64,000 nucleotides of DNA from Gammaproteobacteria bacterium (GTDB lineage Bacteria > Pseudomonadota > Gammaproteobacteria > Pseudomonadales > Azotimanducaceae): NCBI GenBank assembly GCA_009840545.1, contig VXNM01000008.1:650217-714216 (forward strand), read 5' to 3'. A program made the translations under genes and the position numbers. Positions 9,733 through 21,461 of the stretch are shown piece by piece; positions within the stretch are counted from its first letter, which is position 1; every line of letters starts with the position of its first letter. The notes under the pieces are model-generated. The model searched no databases and was not told the DNA's origin. It was given only the letters and a program-made list of their open reading frames with translations.

Positions 9733-10104
9733 CTAACTCGGACGTTTTGTTCCGTACTTGGATCTGCCCTGCCTACGATCTTCAACTCCAGTCGCATCAA
9801 GCGTGCCTCGAATCGTGTGATAACGAACCCCTGGCAAGTCCTTGACCCTTCCACCGCGTATCAGTACTGTGCTGTGCTCCTGCAATGTATGACCGCGTCC
9901 TGGAATATATGCATTGACTTCATATCCATTCATGAGTCGTACGCGGCACACTTTGCGCATGGCAGAGTTCGGTTTTCTTGGAGTCGTCGTATAAACTCGG
10001 ATGCAAACGCCGCGCTTCTGCGGATTGCCTTCCAGAGCTATGGAAGGACTCTTCTTTACGCGTCGTTGTCGCGGTTTACGAATCAACTGATTTACGGTTG
10101 CCAA
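9733..10104 (-). CDS. rpsL: 30S ribosomal protein S12 with Arg at position 42
   Basis: S12 is the decoding-centre protein. The start is TTG at 10104, seven bases after GGAGGT, giving (M)[14 protein letters not shown]. An upstream in-frame start would add 41 residues with no S12 homology. The 123 residues match E. coli without gaps up to the decoding loop. In the conserved TTTPKKPNSA motif the first lysine is Arg ([10 protein letters not shown], codon 9976-9978). This is E. coli Lys42, a classic streptomycin-resistance site. The second site is unchanged (RVKDLPG). The loop [12 protein letters not shown] differs from the gammaproteobacterial YIGGEGHNLQEH. It is the first gene of the str operon. 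Confidence 0.97.
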   Translation of the reverse strand: MATVNQLIRKPRQRRVKKSPSIALEGNPQKRGVCIRVYTTTPRKPNSAMRKVCRVRLMNGYEVNAYIPGRGHTLQEHSTVLIRGGRVKDLPGVRYHTIRGTLDATGVEDRRQGRSKYGTKRPS

Positions 10105-10164
10105 CTGTAAGACCTCCAAGTCTTCGTTAGGTTCGGCCCACGAATTGCGGTCAATGGGCGTCGA

Positions 10165-10193
10165 ATTGTATGCATTCCAAGCTCGTGAAACAA
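10165..10193 (-). promoter_or_regulatory. Possible str operon promoter
   Basis: On the minus strand a TACAAT -10 (10165-10170, five of six matches) follows a weak TTGTTT -35 (10188-10193) with a 17-base spacer. It lies 60 bases upstream of the rpsL start, inside the rpoC-rpsL gap. The -35 is poor, so this is a moderate call. Confidence 0.4.
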
Positions 10194-10202
10194 GCGGTAG
10201 CA

Positions 10203-10222
10203 GTCCGAGCATCTGCTCGGAC
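10203..10222 (-). promoter_or_regulatory. Perfect hairpin in rpoC-rpsL gap
   Basis: Arms gtccgagc (10203-10210) and gctcggac (10215-10222) form a perfect 8-bp stem with a 4-base loop, 30 bases after the rpoC stop. No T-tract follows, so it is more likely an RNA-processing or 3'-end-stabilising structure than a terminator. Confidence 0.5.
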
Positions 10223-10252
10223 CGCACTATGGAATTGACTTATGTTTCGCTC

Positions 10253-13200
10253 TTATGCTCGATCCTGTTCCGAAAGCATTTCAGCCAACGAGCGTTCGAT
10301 TTCCTCTGGTGTGGCTTCTCGGCTCTTGGCTTCGCGTACAGTGAGTTCCTCATCACGTCGTTGCCGACGGCTTCGGTGATAGCTCAATCCCGTGCCGGCG
10401 GGAATCAATCGTCCCACAACTACGTTCTCCTTCAATCCTCGAAGCGAATCGCGTTTTCCGGTAACTGCGGCTTCAGTGAGCACACGGGTGGTTTCCTGGA
10501 AAGACGCGGCAGAAATGAAGGAATCGGTCGCAAGAGAACCTCTCGTGATTCCGAGCAAGATTCGATTGAACATTGCAGGTTGCTTTCCTTCTTCCTCAAG
10601 TCGCTTGTTTTCCTCGAGGATTTCGGTGTATTCGACTTGTTCTCCACGAACAAGACTCGAATCGCCGCTTGCCACTACCTCCGCCTTGCGCAACATCTGA
10701 CGCACGATGACCTCAATGTGCTTGTCATTTATTACGACGCCTTGGAGTCGGTAGACATCCTGGATTCCATTAATGATGTATTCCGCCAGCTCTTCAATTC
10801 CCTTGAGTCGAAGAATGTCGTGGGGATCGAAGGAACCGTCACAGATCACATCGCCTTTGCTAACTTCCTCACCAGATACGACAGAAATGTTGCGAGCTTT
10901 CGGAATCAACATTTCGACTTCTTCACTCTCTGGTTCAGAATCTCCGTCCTTGGGTTCGATTACCAACCGGATCTTCGTCGGTGTCTCTTTTCCGTACTTG
11001 ACTGTACCGGTTGCTTCAGCGAGCACCGCGTTTTCCTTGGGCTTACGCGCTTCGAACAGCTCGATCACCCGAGGCAGACCACCCACAATATCGTCAGTCT
11101 TCTTGCTTTCCTGCGGAACCCTAGCGATGACTTCGCCCTCCGTCACTCGAGCTCCTTCCTCCAGCAAGACACTCGCTCCTGCCGGAAGTGAATAGTTCAC
11201 CAACACATCCTTGAGTCGCACCTTAGTCCTGGTAACCAAGATTCCCGGGCGTAGCTGCATGCCCGCTTCAGGCCGTTCCGACTCGGGAATTACGCTGAGG
11301 ATTGACAATCCAGTTTCCTCATCCGCTTGTGTCCGGACAGACCTTCCCTCTTCCATCTCCACATAACGAACATAGCCATTGACTTCCGAAATGATCGGGT
11401 GGTAGTGAGGATCCCAGGTTGCAATTACTTGCCCAGGTTCGACTGAATCGCCGTCTTCTACGGTCAAAACCGCTCCATAAGGTATCGGATAACGCTCTCG
11501 TTCACGGCCAGTCTCGTCGAAGACCTCGATCTTTCCGGAACGCGTGACGGCCACCAGATTTCCTGCAGAGTTCTTGACTCGGTTGAAGTTGCGGAATCGA
11601 ACCACTCCGCCGCTCTTGACTTGGATGCTGTCGTCCGCAGTTGCCCGCGAGGCAGCACCTCCAATGTGAAAGGTTCGGAGAGTCAATTGAGTGCCGGGCT
11701 CACCAATGGATTGAGCGGCAATCACGCCAACTGCTTCACCCACGTTCACCAGCTGTCCGCGAGCCAAGTCGCGACCGTAACATTTGGCGCAAATCCCGAA
11801 CCGCGTTTCACACATTATTGGAGATCTCACAACGACGTGATCAACTCCCAAGTTATCCAGATCCTGGACTCGGTCTTCATCTAGCATCGTGCCTGCTTCA
11901 ATCGCCACTTCACCGTCGTCGTTTATTACGCTTTCAGCCAAAACGCGACCGAGTACCCGTGTCGATAGTGGTTCGACGACTTCGACTCCCTTGATCTGTG
12001 CCGTCACATGAAGCCCCTGCTGGGTTCCGCAGTCCTCTTCCGTAACCACCAGATCTTGAGAGACATCAACGAGTCGTCGCGTCAAATAACCGGCGTTCGC
12101 CGTCTTCAATGCGGTATCTGCCAGTCCCTTCCGTGAACCATGCGTCGAGATGAAGTACTCGTTTACCGAGAGCCCCTCTCTAAAGTTGGAAATAATCGGA
12201 GTCTCGATAATCGTGCCATCCGGGCGAGCCATCAGCCCACGCATTCCAGCGAGCTGACGAATTTGAGCTGGGGATCCTCGAGCCTTGGAGTCTGCATACA
12301 CAAACACCGAGTTGAAGGAGTCCTGCTCTTCTTCGGAGCCTTCCCGATTTGTGACGTGTTCCTTGGAGATGCCATCGATCATGCGCGAACCGATCAGTTC
12401 GCTGGACCGAGTCCAAATATCGACTGCCTTGTTGTACTTCTCCGTCGGTGAGAGGAGATTGTCGCGAAACTGTCTTTCGAGTTCCGTAATTTCGGCAAAA
12501 GCATCGCTGATGATGTCCGACTTCTCTTCCGGAATTGCAAAGTCATCCACGCCGATCGAACAACCCGAGAGTGTCGAATACTTGAAACCGGCATACATCA
12601 GTTGGTCTGCAAATACGACGGTTTCCTTTAGTCCCACCCGACGGTAGCAAACATCGACAAGTTCCGAGATTTCGTTTCTCTTCAGAACTCTATTTACGTA
12701 GGAGAACTGCAATCCCTGAGGAAGAATGTCGGCCAGCATAGCTCGACCAACCGTCGTATCTACGATGTCCGTTGTGACATTGCCCGATTGGTCCTGTTCT
12801 GTCAGACGCAGCCGGATTTTGGCGTGAAGATCCACACTCTCATCAAAGTACGCACGTTCAACTTCCGCAACATCCAAGAAACACATGCCCTCGCCCTTGG
12901 CGTTGATCCGGTCTCTAGTTAAGTAGTACAGACCGAGCACAACGTCCTGGTTCGGAACAATAATGGGGTCTCCGCTTGCAGGAGAAAGAATGTTGTTGGT
13001 CGACATCATCAGAGCTCGCGACTCGAGCTGCGCTTCCAACGTCAATGGGACGTGCACAGCCATCTGGTCTCCATCGAAATCCGCGTTGTACGCGACGCAC
13101 ACCAACGGATGCAACTGAATTGCCTTACCTTCGACTAACACGGGTTCGAATGCTTGTATGCCCAAGCGATGCAATGTTGGTGCTCTGTTGAGAAGCACTG

Positions 13201-14461
13201 GATGCTCGCGAATCACGTCGGCCAAGATATCCCACACTTGGGGGTGCTCTTCGTCCACCATGCGCTTCGCATGTTTTATCGTTTCCGCAAGGTCCTCTCT
13301 CTGCAACCGGCCCAAGATGAATGGTCGGAACAATTCCAATGCCATCTTCTTCGGCAAGCCGCATTCATGCAATTTGAGAGTGGGGCCTACAACGATTACT
13401 GACCGACCCGAGAAGTCGACACGTTTCCCAAGCAAGTTTTGGCGAAAACGACCTTGCTTTCCCTTGATCATGTCGGAAAGTGACTTAAGCGGACGCTTGT
13501 TTGTTCCAGTAATTGCACGACCACGTCTGCCATTGTCAAGAAGTGCGTCGACAGCTTCCTGCAACATCCGCATCTCATTGTGAATGATGAGATCAGGAGC
13601 TCTGAGCTCGTTGAGTTTGCGCAATCGATTGTTGCGATTGATTACTCGCCGATAGAGATCATTTAGATCAGAAGTCGCAAATCTTCCGCCTTCCATGGGA
13701 ACCAACGGACGAAGGTCTGGCGGCAGTACAGGCAAATTGCGCAAGATCATCCATCCGGGTTTGTTGCCAGATTTCAAGAACGCGTCGACCAGCTTGAGAC
13801 GCTTGGAAAGTTTCTTGATCTTCGTCTCGGAATTCGTGCCATCGATTTCCTCTCGGAGCTTTGTGGACTCTTCCTCAAGATCGATCTCTTCCAAAATCTC
13901 CAAAATGGCTTCTGCCCCCATCTTGGCGACGAATCCGCTGCCGTACTGCTCTCTCGCCTCTGCGTACTCCTCTCGAGTGAGAAGATCGCAAGTGTTCAAT
14001 TCCGTACGACCGGGATCGACAACGATGTAAGAGTCGAAGTAGAGAACACGTTCGATTTCACGCAAGGTCATGTCAAGCATCAACCCGATACGCGAAGGCA
14101 ATGACTTCAAGAACCAAATGTGCGCCACGGGCGCAGCAAGTTCGATATGTCCCATGCGTTCACGACGCACTTTCTTGGCAGTGACTTCTACGCCACACTT
14201 TTCGCAGACCACGCCTCTATGCTTCATGCGCTTGTACTTTCCGCAAAGACACTCGTTGTCCTTCATCGGTCCAAAGATCTTTGCACAGAACAAACCATCT
14301 CGTTCAGGCTTCAGCGTCCGATAGTTGATCGTTTCCGGTTTCTTGACTTCGCCGTGCGACCACGAACGTATGAGTTCAGGGGAAGCCAGCCCAATCTGCA
14401 ACCAGTCGAAGTCCTCCACGGAGGAGGTGCTTAGTCGTCGATGTCGAAAGAAATCCACCAT
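10253..14461 (-). CDS. rpoC: DNA-directed RNA polymerase subunit beta'
   Basis: The beta' subunit carries the catalytic [12 protein letters not shown] motif. The N-terminal zinc-binding cysteines lie in CLCGKY and CEKCGVE (around residues 70-90), and the second zinc site in [15 protein letters not shown]. The 1402 residues match the gammaproteobacterial length. The ATG at 14461 follows a strong GGAGG and lies 13 bases after rpoB. The C-terminus ends with an acidic helix ([12 protein letters not shown]). Confidence 0.98.
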   Translation of the reverse strand: MVDFFRHRRLSTSSVEDFDWLQIGLASPELIRSWSHGEVKKPETINYRTLKPERDGLFCAKIFGPMKDNECLCGKYKRMKHRGVVCEKCGVEVTAKKVRRERMGHIELAAPVAHIWFLKSLPSRIGLMLDMTLREIERVLYFDSYIVVDPGRTELNTCDLLTREEYAEAREQYGSGFVAKMGAEAILEILEEIDLEEESTKLREEIDGTNSETKIKKLSKRLKLVDAFLKSGNKPGWMILRNLPVLPPDLRPLVPMEGGRFATSDLNDLYRRVINRNNRLRKLNELRAPDLIIHNEMRMLQEAVDALLDNGRRGRAITGTNKRPLKSLSDMIKGKQGRFRQNLLGKRVDFSGRSVIVVGPTLKLHECGLPKKMALELFRPFILGRLQREDLAETIKHAKRMVDEEHPQVWDILADVIREHPVLLNRAPTLHRLGIQAFEPVLVEGKAIQLHPLVCVAYNADFDGDQMAVHVPLTLEAQLESRALMMSTNNILSPASGDPIIVPNQDVVLGLYYLTRDRINAKGEGMCFLDVAEVERAYFDESVDLHAKIRLRLTEQDQSGNVTTDIVDTTVGRAMLADILPQGLQFSYVNRVLKRNEISELVDVCYRRVGLKETVVFADQLMYAGFKYSTLSGCSIGVDDFAIPEEKSDIISDAFAEITELERQFRDNLLSPTEKYNKAVDIWTRSSELIGSRMIDGISKEHVTNREGSEEEQDSFNSVFVYADSKARGSPAQIRQLAGMRGLMARPDGTIIETPIISNFREGLSVNEYFISTHGSRKGLADTALKTANAGYLTRRLVDVSQDLVVTEEDCGTQQGLHVTAQIKGVEVVEPLSTRVLGRVLAESVINDDGEVAIEAGTMLDEDRVQDLDNLGVDHVVVRSPIMCETRFGICAKCYGRDLARGQLVNVGEAVGVIAAQSIGEPGTQLTLRTFHIGGAASRATADDSIQVKSGGVVRFRNFNRVKNSAGNLVAVTRSGKIEVFDETGRERERYPIPYGAVLTVEDGDSVEPGQVIATWDPHYHPIISEVNGYVRYVEMEEGRSVRTQADEETGLSILSVIPESERPEAGMQLRPGILVTRTKVRLKDVLVNYSLPAGASVLLEEGARVTEGEVIARVPQESKKTDDIVGGLPRVIELFEARKPKENAVLAEATGTVKYGKETPTKIRLVIEPKDGDSEPESEEVEMLIPKARNISVVSGEEVSKGDVICDGSFDPHDILRLKGIEELAEYIINGIQDVYRLQGVVINDKHIEVIVRQMLRKAEVVASGDSSLVRGEQVEYTEILEENKRLEEEGKQPAMFNRILLGITRGSLATDSFISAASFQETTRVLTEAAVTGKRDSLRGLKENVVVGRLIPAGTGLSYHRSRRQRRDEELTVREAKSREATPEEIERSLAEMLSEQDRA

Positions 14462-14474
14462 AGTTCAGTTCCTC

Positions 14475-17400
14475 CTAATCCGTGCCCAGTGACAAGTCGA
14501 TTCCGAGAGACTTAACCTCCCGAGATAAGACATTGAACGATTCCGGCATGCCGGGATCGATTCGATAGTCGCCATCCACAATGTTCTTGAATACCTTTGC
14601 TCTTCCTTCGACGTCATCGGATTTAACAGTGAGCATCTCCTGGAGTGTGTAAGCCGCGCCGTACGCCTCCAATGCCCATACTTCCATTTCGCCAAACCTC
14701 TGACCGCCCAGCTGAGCCTTCCCGCCCAACGGCTGCTGAGTCACAAGGCTGTACGATCCAGTGGATCGCGCATGCATTTTCTCGTCTACCAGATGGTTGA
14801 GCTTCAGCATGTACATGTAGCCCATCGTCACTGGTCGGTCGAACCTGCGTCCGGTTCGTCCATCGTAGAGATAGGTTTGACCGCTCTCCGGAAGATCCGC
14901 GAGACTCAGAAGTCTCTTGATGTCGGTTTCTCGCGCACCATCAAAAACGGGCGTGGAGACTGGTATTCCGTTGCAGTACGAACGCGCCAAGGCCATGAAT
15001 TCAGGATCTTTGAGCAAGTCCAAATCGACTTCCTTGCCTTCCATTTGCCCATAGACGTCCTTCAGGTACTTGCGGACTTCCTCAGACTTTGCGTGACGCT
15101 CGAACAATTCGGTTAATTTGTCCCCGATGCCTTTGGCCGCCCACCCCAAATGGGTCTCGAGCACTTGTCCAATATTCATCCGAGACGGAACGCCGAGAGG
15201 GTTGAGAACTATGTCGACCGGTTCCCCATTCTCGTCATATGGCATGTCTTCAACGGGCATGACGACGGAAATTACGCCTTTATTGCCATGGCGACCCGCC
15301 ATCTTGTCTCCAGGTTGTATTCGTCGCTTGGTCGCGACATACACCTTCACATGCTTTAGCACTCCCGGTGCAAGATCGTGAGGACGCTTGATTTTTTCCT
15401 CTTCGTGTTCGAATTCCTTGTCCAGACTGGCTTGCCTCTCATCAAGAGTCTTGAAGGTTTGTTCAAGAGTGCGATTAAGTGAGTCGTCGTCTACTCGGAT
15501 ATTCCGCCACTCCGATCGTTCTAATCCTCGGAGATACGACACTGTCAGCTTCGCTTTGGCTTCCAGTCCGGGTGCACGCTTGATCTCCTTTCCTCTCAGA
15601 TGAGTAAGCAACTGCTCATATGTAGCGTTCTCAAAAATCCGATATTGATCGTTCAAGTCCTGGCGTATGGAATCCAGCTCATCCTGTTCGATGGCCAAAG
15701 TTCTCTCGTCTTTCTCTTTCCCCTGTCGGGTGAACACTCGGACATCAACAACTGTACCCTGAACATCGGATTTCACCCGAAGAGAAGTGTCCTTCACGTC
15801 GGATGCCTTTTCGCCAAAAATCGCTCTTAACAACTTTTCTTCAGGCGTGAGCTGAGTCTCGCCCTTTGGTGTTACCTTTCCGACAAGGATGTCGCCAGCT
15901 GCAACTTCCGCACCAATGTAAACGATGCCCGATGCATCCAGTTTGGATAGTGCCGATTCGCTGACGTTGGGAATGTCGGCGGTAATCTCTTCGGGACCCA
16001 TCTTGGTCTCTCGCGCCGTGCACTCCAATTCCTTGAGATGCACGCTCGTGAACCGATCTTCGCGCACAACTCTTTCGGATACGAGAATCGAATCCTCGTA
16101 GTTGTACCCATTCCACACCATGAACGCGATTCGAATGTTTTGGCCAAGAGCAAGCTCACCTTGGTCGATGGACGGACCGTCTGCCAAGATGTCCCCCTCT
16201 TGAATCTTGTCTCCGGGACGAACGATCGGACGCTGGTTGATGCATGTGTCCTGATTCGATCGAGTGAACTTTGTCAGGTTGTAAATATCGATTCCCGCGT
16301 CTTCTTCCGATCGCTTCGACAGCGAGGTGCGCACCACCACTCTTCGTGCATCTACAAGTTCAACAGTTCCCGCGCGTTTCGCGATCACGCACGCACCTGA
16401 ATCGCGCGCTACCTGATGTTCCACCCCAGTGCCAACCAATGGAGCCTCTGTACGTATCGTAGGGACCGCCTGACGCTGCATATTGGATCCCATCAGACCT
16501 CGATTTGCTTCGTCGTGCTCTAGGAAAGGAATCAAGGCCGCCGAGATCGAAACAATCTGTTTCGGAGAGATATCCATGAACTGAACGTCTCGCGGGTCCG
16601 CCTTGGTAAATTCATTGTTGTGGCGGACATCGACGATCTCGTCGGCGAATTCATTTGCACCTGTCAAGTTGGAACTGGCTTGTGCAACCTTGTACTCGCC
16701 CTCGTCGATTGCAGAAAGGTACTCGATTTTGTCGGTGACCTTGCCATCCTTTACCTTTCTATACGGAGTCTCAATGAAACCGTATTCGTTGATCCGAGCA
16801 TAAGTGGCGATACTGTTGATAAGTCCGATTGTCGGACCTTCTGGTGTCTCTATGGGACAGATGCGTCCGTAGTGCGTCGGATGAACGTCGCGCACCTCGA
16901 ATCCTGCATGTTCTCGTGTGAGTCCGCCAGGACCCAAGGCTGAAACTCTTCGTTTGTTTGTAACTTCCGACAACGGATTGTCGTCGTCCATCATTTGGGA
17001 GAGTTGATGCGACCCAAAGAACTCGCGTACTGCTGAGACAATTGGTTTGGCGTTGATCATGTCCTGCGGCATGAGTCCTTCGCTCTCAGCCAGTGAAAGT
17101 CTGTCACGAACAGCTCGATCAACACGGGACAAACCAATGCGAAACTGATTCTCCGCCATTTCCCCAACTGAACGAACGCGGCGATTTCCAAGGTTGTCGA
17201 TATCGTCAACGTTGTCCCCTCCGTTGCGAATTTCGATCAGTTTCTTGAGCACAGCAACAATGTCGTCGGGATGCAATATGTTCGATTCGGAATTCTCATC
17301 ACGCTTCAGGCGTTTGTTGAATTTCATGCGGCCCACAGAGGACAGGTCGTAACGATCGGTCTCAAAGAAGAGACCCTTAAAGTACCTCCGGCAGTTATCT

Positions 17401-18578
17401 TCGGTGAGGGCTTCTCCAGGGCGCATGACGTTGTAGATCTCGTATAGCGAGCGTATACGTGTAGTCGATTGATCCTTCCGGAGAGTGTCCGACATGAACG
17501 CGCCTTGATCTAGTTCGTTTGTAAAAATCGTAGACAGTGACCCAACTTCCGAATTGACGATGCGTTCCACCATCTCCTGGGTGAGCGAAGTGTTGCATGG
17601 AACGAGAACTTCCCCAGTCTCAGGATCGACTACATCCTTGGCAACAGTCTTGTCGATCAAGTATTCGGCTGGAACCTCGAGGTACTTACTTCGAGAATCG
17701 TCAAGTTGACGAGCGTGACGTTGAGTAATCAGGTCCCCTTCCTTCGCAATTATTCGACCACCCATTTCGATGTCGAACAATGCGTGTTCGCCTATGAGAC
17801 GATTGGGAACCATTTCCCAACGAATCTTGCGATTCTTCAATAGCGTAAAGTCGTTGGTCTCGAAGAATGTCGCGAGAATTGCTTCGTCAGTGAACTGATA
17901 CTCTTCATCGACATATTCCAAAGTTCGCAAGAACTGTGTTACGGGGAGCTTCTTCTTGCGGTCGATTCTTACGTAGATGTACTCTTTTTGTTCTTTGGAT
18001 TCATAGCCAAATTCAAAGTCGAGCCAAGACCCACGATATGGAATTACCCGTGCGTTGTAGAGCAGCCGACCAGATGAATGGCCCTTTCCCTTGTCATGGC
18101 TGAACAGCACGCCTGGAGAGCGATGAAGCTGAGAAACCACTACACGTTCTGAACCATTAATGATGAAACTGCCTGACGGCGTCATTAAAGGAACGTCCCC
18201 AAGAAAGACTTCCTGCTCCTTAACAAGCTTGATCTGGTTCGTTTCGCGACTGTATATGATGAGCCGTACCGTCATGTGCAACGGCGCGGCGTACGTTGTG
18301 CCTCGAGTGATACAGTCCTTTACGTCGAACGTCGATTCGTCTATTCGGTAGTCGACGTACTCCAAGTAAGCAGTCTGGGAGGCATTCTCAATCGGAAAAA
18401 CAGATTGAAAGGCAGCATGCAAACCAATTTCCTCTCGCTCATCGGGAGGGACGTCCGCTTGCAGGAATTTTCGGTAGGAATCACGTTGGATTGCCAAGAG
18501 GTTGTGAAGTTCTATGGGATCCGAAAGACGACTGAAGTCCTTTCGAATACGTTTTTTCTCAGTGAATGAGTACGGCAT
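14475..18578 (-). CDS. rpoB: DNA-directed RNA polymerase subunit beta with Asn at the His526 site
   Basis: The beta subunit (1367 residues; E. coli has 1342) begins [15 protein letters not shown] and keeps the [20 protein letters not shown] and RHGNKGV motifs. In the rifampicin-binding cluster the segment reads [24 protein letters not shown]. Compared with E. coli, His526 is Asn (local residue 541, codon 16956-16958), Phe514 is Met, Gln517 is Asp and Asn518 is Asp. Asp516, Arg529 and Ser531 are kept. A little further on, Arg542 is His (LTREHAG). Changes at 526 reduce rifampicin binding in several bacteria. The gene follows rplL after a structured 104-base spacer. Confidence 0.98.
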   Translation of the reverse strand: MPYSFTEKKRIRKDFSRLSDPIELHNLLAIQRDSYRKFLQADVPPDEREEIGLHAAFQSVFPIENASQTAYLEYVDYRIDESTFDVKDCITRGTTYAAPLHMTVRLIIYSRETNQIKLVKEQEVFLGDVPLMTPSGSFIINGSERVVVSQLHRSPGVLFSHDKGKGHSSGRLLYNARVIPYRGSWLDFEFGYESKEQKEYIYVRIDRKKKLPVTQFLRTLEYVDEEYQFTDEAILATFFETNDFTLLKNRKIRWEMVPNRLIGEHALFDIEMGGRIIAKEGDLITQRHARQLDDSRSKYLEVPAEYLIDKTVAKDVVDPETGEVLVPCNTSLTQEMVERIVNSEVGSLSTIFTNELDQGAFMSDTLRKDQSTTRIRSLYEIYNVMRPGEALTEDNCRRYFKGLFFETDRYDLSSVGRMKFNKRLKRDENSESNILHPDDIVAVLKKLIEIRNGGDNVDDIDNLGNRRVRSVGEMAENQFRIGLSRVDRAVRDRLSLAESEGLMPQDMINAKPIVSAVREFFGSHQLSQMMDDDNPLSEVTNKRRVSALGPGGLTREHAGFEVRDVHPTHYGRICPIETPEGPTIGLINSIATYARINEYGFIETPYRKVKDGKVTDKIEYLSAIDEGEYKVAQASSNLTGANEFADEIVDVRHNNEFTKADPRDVQFMDISPKQIVSISAALIPFLEHDEANRGLMGSNMQRQAVPTIRTEAPLVGTGVEHQVARDSGACVIAKRAGTVELVDARRVVVRTSLSKRSEEDAGIDIYNLTKFTRSNQDTCINQRPIVRPGDKIQEGDILADGPSIDQGELALGQNIRIAFMVWNGYNYEDSILVSERVVREDRFTSVHLKELECTARETKMGPEEITADIPNVSESALSKLDASGIVYIGAEVAAGDILVGKVTPKGETQLTPEEKLLRAIFGEKASDVKDTSLRVKSDVQGTVVDVRVFTRQGKEKDERTLAIEQDELDSIRQDLNDQYRIFENATYEQLLTHLRGKEIKRAPGLEAKAKLTVSYLRGLERSEWRNIRVDDDSLNRTLEQTFKTLDERQASLDKEFEHEEEKIKRPHDLAPGVLKHVKVYVATKRRIQPGDKMAGRHGNKGVISVVMPVEDMPYDENGEPVDIVLNPLGVPSRMNIGQVLETHLGWAAKGIGDKLTELFERHAKSEEVRKYLKDVYGQMEGKEVDLDLLKDPEFMALARSYCNGIPVSTPVFDGARETDIKRLLSLADLPESGQTYLYDGRTGRRFDRPVTMGYMYMLKLNHLVDEKMHARSTGSYSLVTQQPLGGKAQLGGQRFGEMEVWALEAYGAAYTLQEMLTVKSDDVEGRAKVFKNIVDGDYRIDPGMPESFNVLSREVKSLGIDLSLGTD

Positions 18579-18600
18579 CTATTTCGTCCATGCAGAATTG

Positions 18601-18662
18601 GCGGCCTGGTTCGTTCCAGGTCGCGGCGAATGAAGTTTGAACGCGTTCTTGGCTAGAACGCG
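18601..18662 (-). promoter_or_regulatory. Two hairpins between rplL and rpoB
   Basis: The rplL-rpoB spacer holds two stems. One has arms cgcgttct/agaacgcg (18642-18649 and 18655-18662), a perfect 8-bp stem. The other (18601-18624) pairs gcg/cgc and cctgg/ccagg. In E. coli this spacer contains the rpoB attenuator and an RNase III site. The same role here is inference from position. Confidence 0.6.
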
Positions 18663-18682
18663 ATTTGGGAGCGGCGGCAACC

Positions 18683-19069
18683 CTATTTGACTTCTACCGT
18701 TCCACCCGCGTCTTCGACTTTGGCCTTGATCTCGTCGGCTTCCTCCTTCGAGACTTGCGTCTTGATGTCGGAAGGCATTTCGTCTACTAATGCTTTGGCT
18801 TCTTTGAGACCAAGTCCAGTTATTTCACGTACAGCCTTGATGACTGTCAATTTCTTTTCAGGAACGCCGACAAGCTTGACGTCGAATTCCGTTTGTTCAT
18901 CCTCGGCGGCTGAGTCCGCACCGGCATCTCCTGCTCCAACCACAGTTACAGGAGCTGCTGCTGCCGCGGTCACACCGAATTTTTCTTCCATTGCATCGAC
19001 AAGGTCGACCACTTCCATGACCGACATTTCGGCAATGGCATCGAGGATTTCGTCTTTTGACAAGCTCAT
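18683..19069 (-). CDS. rplL: 50S ribosomal protein L7/L12
   Basis: The stalk protein recruits translation GTPases. The 128-residue acidic protein has an N-terminal dimerisation helix pair ([20 protein letters not shown]), an Ala/Gly/Val hinge near residues 35-50, and a C-terminal domain with [20 protein letters not shown]. The hinge is followed by an acidic stretch ([10 protein letters not shown]). It follows rplJ by 48 bases and precedes the rpoB attenuator region. Confidence 0.98.
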   Translation of the reverse strand: MSLSKDEILDAIAEMSVMEVVDLVDAMEEKFGVTAAAAAPVTVVGAGDAGADSAAEDEQTEFDVKLVGVPEKKLTVIKAVREITGLGLKEAKALVDEMPSDIKTQVSKEEADEIKAKVEDAGGTVEVK

Positions 19070-19117
19070 ACGAGTTTCTCCTAAATTAATCGAAATTTCT
19101 CAAAGAGAACGACGAGA

Positions 19118-19648
19118 CTATTCGTCGCTTTGTAAAGATTGCCGTACAGCCGCAAGCGTCCGTACGAGTTTTGTAGGTACTGCATTCAGTACCTGGGCAA
19201 GTTTCGCTACAGGCCCGCGCATCACGGACATGAGCCTTGCCAATGCTTCATCGCATGTTGGCAGTGATGCGACCTTGTCGAGGTCGTCACCTGTCTGCAG
19301 AGTCCCAGCCACTGATATAGCTCGAACGTCCAAAGACACACCTGATCGTTTGATCGCTCGTACTAGCCGAGCTCCGGCACCAGGGTCTTCATTTGAATAC
19401 GCAATGATCGAGGGCCCTTTCAAAGATGACTGTAGGCACTCGTGAACAGTACCCTCAAATGCCAAGCGCGCCAACGTGTTGCGAACAACTTGGAGCTGAA
19501 CCCCGGCCTCTCGGGCTTGCTTTCGCATATCGGTGAGCTCAGTTACGGAAATTCCGCGAAAATCGGCAACGAGTGCTGACACGGCGGCTTCTGCCGTGAC
19601 ACGCGTTTCTTCGACTTTTTGTTTCTTTTCTTCTAATGCAAGCGTCAT
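19118..19648 (-). CDS. rplJ: 50S ribosomal protein L10
   Basis: L10 anchors L7/L12 dimers to 23S rRNA and in gammaproteobacteria controls its own operon. The 176 residues start MTLALEEKKQKVEE, with the VSALVADFRGISVTELTDMR region and NTLARLAFEGT following. The C-terminal helix that holds L12 dimers is present (MRGPVAKLAQVLNAVPTKLV). It lies 30 bases after rplA. Confidence 0.97.
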   Translation of the reverse strand: MTLALEEKKQKVEETRVTAEAAVSALVADFRGISVTELTDMRKQAREAGVQLQVVRNTLARLAFEGTVHECLQSSLKGPSIIAYSNEDPGAGARLVRAIKRSGVSLDVRAISVAGTLQTGDDLDKVASLPTCDEALARLMSVMRGPVAKLAQVLNAVPTKLVRTLAAVRQSLQSDE

Positions 19649-19678
19649 TTAAGTGTCTGGACTCTAACTAGCTCTCTC

Positions 19679-20377
19679 TCAACTTTCCAACGAAGTCTGT
19701 TCGATGGCAACTCCCGGACCCATTGTTGTAGAGAGTGTCACTTTCTTGAGATACGTGCCTTTCGCAGATGCTGGTTTGGCTTTTCTAAGGTCATCGAGCA
19801 GAGCAGCTATGTTTTCTTTGACTTGCTCCCCACTTTGTCCAACTTGTCCAACGCAACCGTGGATGACTCCACCCCGATCAGCGCGAAACTGTACTTGCCC
19901 CGACTTGGCGTTCTTCACAGCAGTGGCCATGTCGTTCGTCACGGTTCCAGATTTTGGATTAGGCATCAGTCCGCGCGGTCCCAAGATTCGACCCAGAGGA
20001 CCTAGAACTCGCATACTCTGTGGCGTTGCAAGCACGACGTCGAAATCGTAATTGCCAGCCTTTACGCTTTCCGCCAAGTCTTCAAGTCCTACAACATCTG
20101 CACCAGCTTGCTGCGCTGCTTCTGCCTCGTCGCCGGAAGCAAAGACTGCAACTTTAATGTCCTTTCCAACTCCGTGCGGCAAAGTTGTTGATCCACGAAC
20201 CATTTGATCTTGTTTCTTCGTGTCGATGCCGAGATTTACCGCGATATCCAAAGATTCCTTAAACTTGGTGCGTTGAGCCAATTCCGACAGAATCTTGACA
20301 GCCTCCTGAACATCGTAGTGATGACTAGGATCAATCTTTTCCTGTACAGCTTTTTGTCGCTTCGAGAGCTTTCCCAT
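19679..20377 (-). CDS. rplA: 50S ribosomal protein L1
   Basis: L1 forms the mobile L1 stalk and is the translational repressor of the rplKA message in E. coli. The 232 residues have the family motifs LPHGVGKDIKVAVFA, GPRGLMPNPKSGTVT and the FRADRGGVIHGCVG segment. The start codon shares one base with the rplK stop, showing coupling. Confidence 0.98.
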   Translation of the reverse strand: MGKLSKRQKAVQEKIDPSHHYDVQEAVKILSELAQRTKFKESLDIAVNLGIDTKKQDQMVRGSTTLPHGVGKDIKVAVFASGDEAEAAQQAGADVVGLEDLAESVKAGNYDFDVVLATPQSMRVLGPLGRILGPRGLMPNPKSGTVTNDMATAVKNAKSGQVQFRADRGGVIHGCVGQVGQSGEQVKENIAALLDDLRKAKPASAKGTYLKKVTLSTTMGPGVAIEQTSLES

Positions 20378-20808
20378 TAGATGCCTTCCACTTCAATACC
20401 CGCACTTCGAGCGCTTCCCGCCAAAGTTCGAACTGCTGCGTCCATGTCGGCTGCAGTGAGATCGGGTTCCTTAACCTTTGCGATTTCTTCCAATTGGGCT
20501 CGCGTGACCTTTCCCACCTTCTCCGTGTTTGGCGTTCCACTCCCCTTCTCAATCCCGGCGGCCTTTCGAATTAGCACGGATGCTGGCGGGCTCTTCGTTA
20601 TGTAGCTAAAACTGCGGTCCGCATAAACCGTGATGATGCACGGTATCGGCAAGCCCGGCTCGATAGATTGAGTCTGTGCGTTGAACGACTTTGTAAATTC
20701 AACGATGTTGATGCCGTGCTGACCCAATGCCGGTCCAACTGGCGGAGCCGGCGTGGCTTGACCTGCGGGCACTTGCAATTTGATGTAGGTCTGTACCTTC
20801 TTCGCCAT
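20377..20808 (-). CDS. rplK: 50S ribosomal protein L11
   Basis: L11 forms the GTPase-associated centre with 23S rRNA. The 143 residues have the N-terminal [17 protein letters not shown] motif with the thiostrepton-site prolines intact, and the RNA-binding C-terminal domain ([30 protein letters not shown]). A 77-base gap with a small stem CTCGC/GCGAG separates it from nusG. No clear promoter is visible there, so co-transcription with secE-nusG is possible. Confidence 0.98.
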   Translation of the reverse strand: MAKKVQTYIKLQVPAGQATPAPPVGPALGQHGINIVEFTKSFNAQTQSIEPGLPIPCIITVYADRSFSYITKSPPASVLIRKAAGIEKGSGTPNTEKVGKVTRAQLEEIAKVKEPDLTAADMDAAVRTLAGSARSAGIEVEGI

Positions 20809-20885
20809 GAGTGTTCAATGCGTTGAAACACCACACATGTCGAAACTCGCTTCAGTGCGAGGTTCGATTTTGCGTTTGTGCTTCG

Positions 20886-21455
20886 TTATCCTTTCTCGAC
20901 CTGAGAAAAGTCAAGTTCAACTGGTGTGGAACGTCCAAAAATCGTGACCGATACGACAAGGCGGCTTTTCTCGTAGTTGACCTCTTCAACGATGCCGTTG
21001 AAATCCACAAATGGACCGTCAATTACGCGAACAAGCTCCCCAGCCCCAAACAATGTCTTAGGCGTATCCGTGTCGTTTCCTTCCCGGACTCGGTCAAGTA
21101 TGAGCTGTGCTTCTTCATCCGATATGGGAACCGGATTGTTTATTGTACCACCGATGAACCCAATCACTCGAGGTGTCGCCTTAACAACTTGCCAAGTGTG
21201 TTCGTTCATCGCCATATGCACAAAGATGTAACCCGGAAAGAACTTCCGCTCACTCCTTCGTTTTTGACCACCGCGCATCTCGACCACTTCCTCGGAAGGT
21301 ACCACGACTTCCCCGAAGTGACTCTTGAACTCTGACAATTCGATTCTCTCTTCGATTGCCTCGGCGACTTTCTTCTCGTGACCTGAGTAAGCGTTAACGA
21401 CGTACCAACTCTTTGCCGGCGAGATGTCAGTTTGAGTCTGCGTTACTTCTTCCAA
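20886..21455 (-). CDS. nusG: Transcription elongation/antitermination factor NusG
   Basis: NusG binds RNA polymerase and Rho or S10. The 189-residue protein has the NGN domain ([41 protein letters not shown]) and a C-terminal KOW domain ([21 protein letters not shown]). The start is TTG at 21455, six bases after the secE stop, preceded by AGGGTGAG. This start gives a slightly longer N-terminus than E. coli. Confidence 0.96.
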   Translation of the reverse strand: MEEVTQTQTDISPAKSWYVVNAYSGHEKKVAEAIEERIELSEFKSHFGEVVVPSEEVVEMRGGQKRRSERKFFPGYIFVHMAMNEHTWQVVKATPRVIGFIGGTINNPVPISDEEAQLILDRVREGNDTDTPKTLFGAGELVRVIDGPFVDFNGIVEEVNYEKSRLVVSVTIFGRSTPVELDFSQVEKG

Positions 21456-21461
21456 TTTAAC

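Noticed and set aside
10105..10227. 41-residue upstream extension of S12
   Set aside because: No S12 homology; the TTG at 10104 has an ideal GGAGGT and matches the family N-terminus.
10145..11191. 348-codon open frame antisense to rpoC
   Set aside because: Overlaps the rpoC 3' end and the rpsL promoter region on the other strand, with no domain or binding site.
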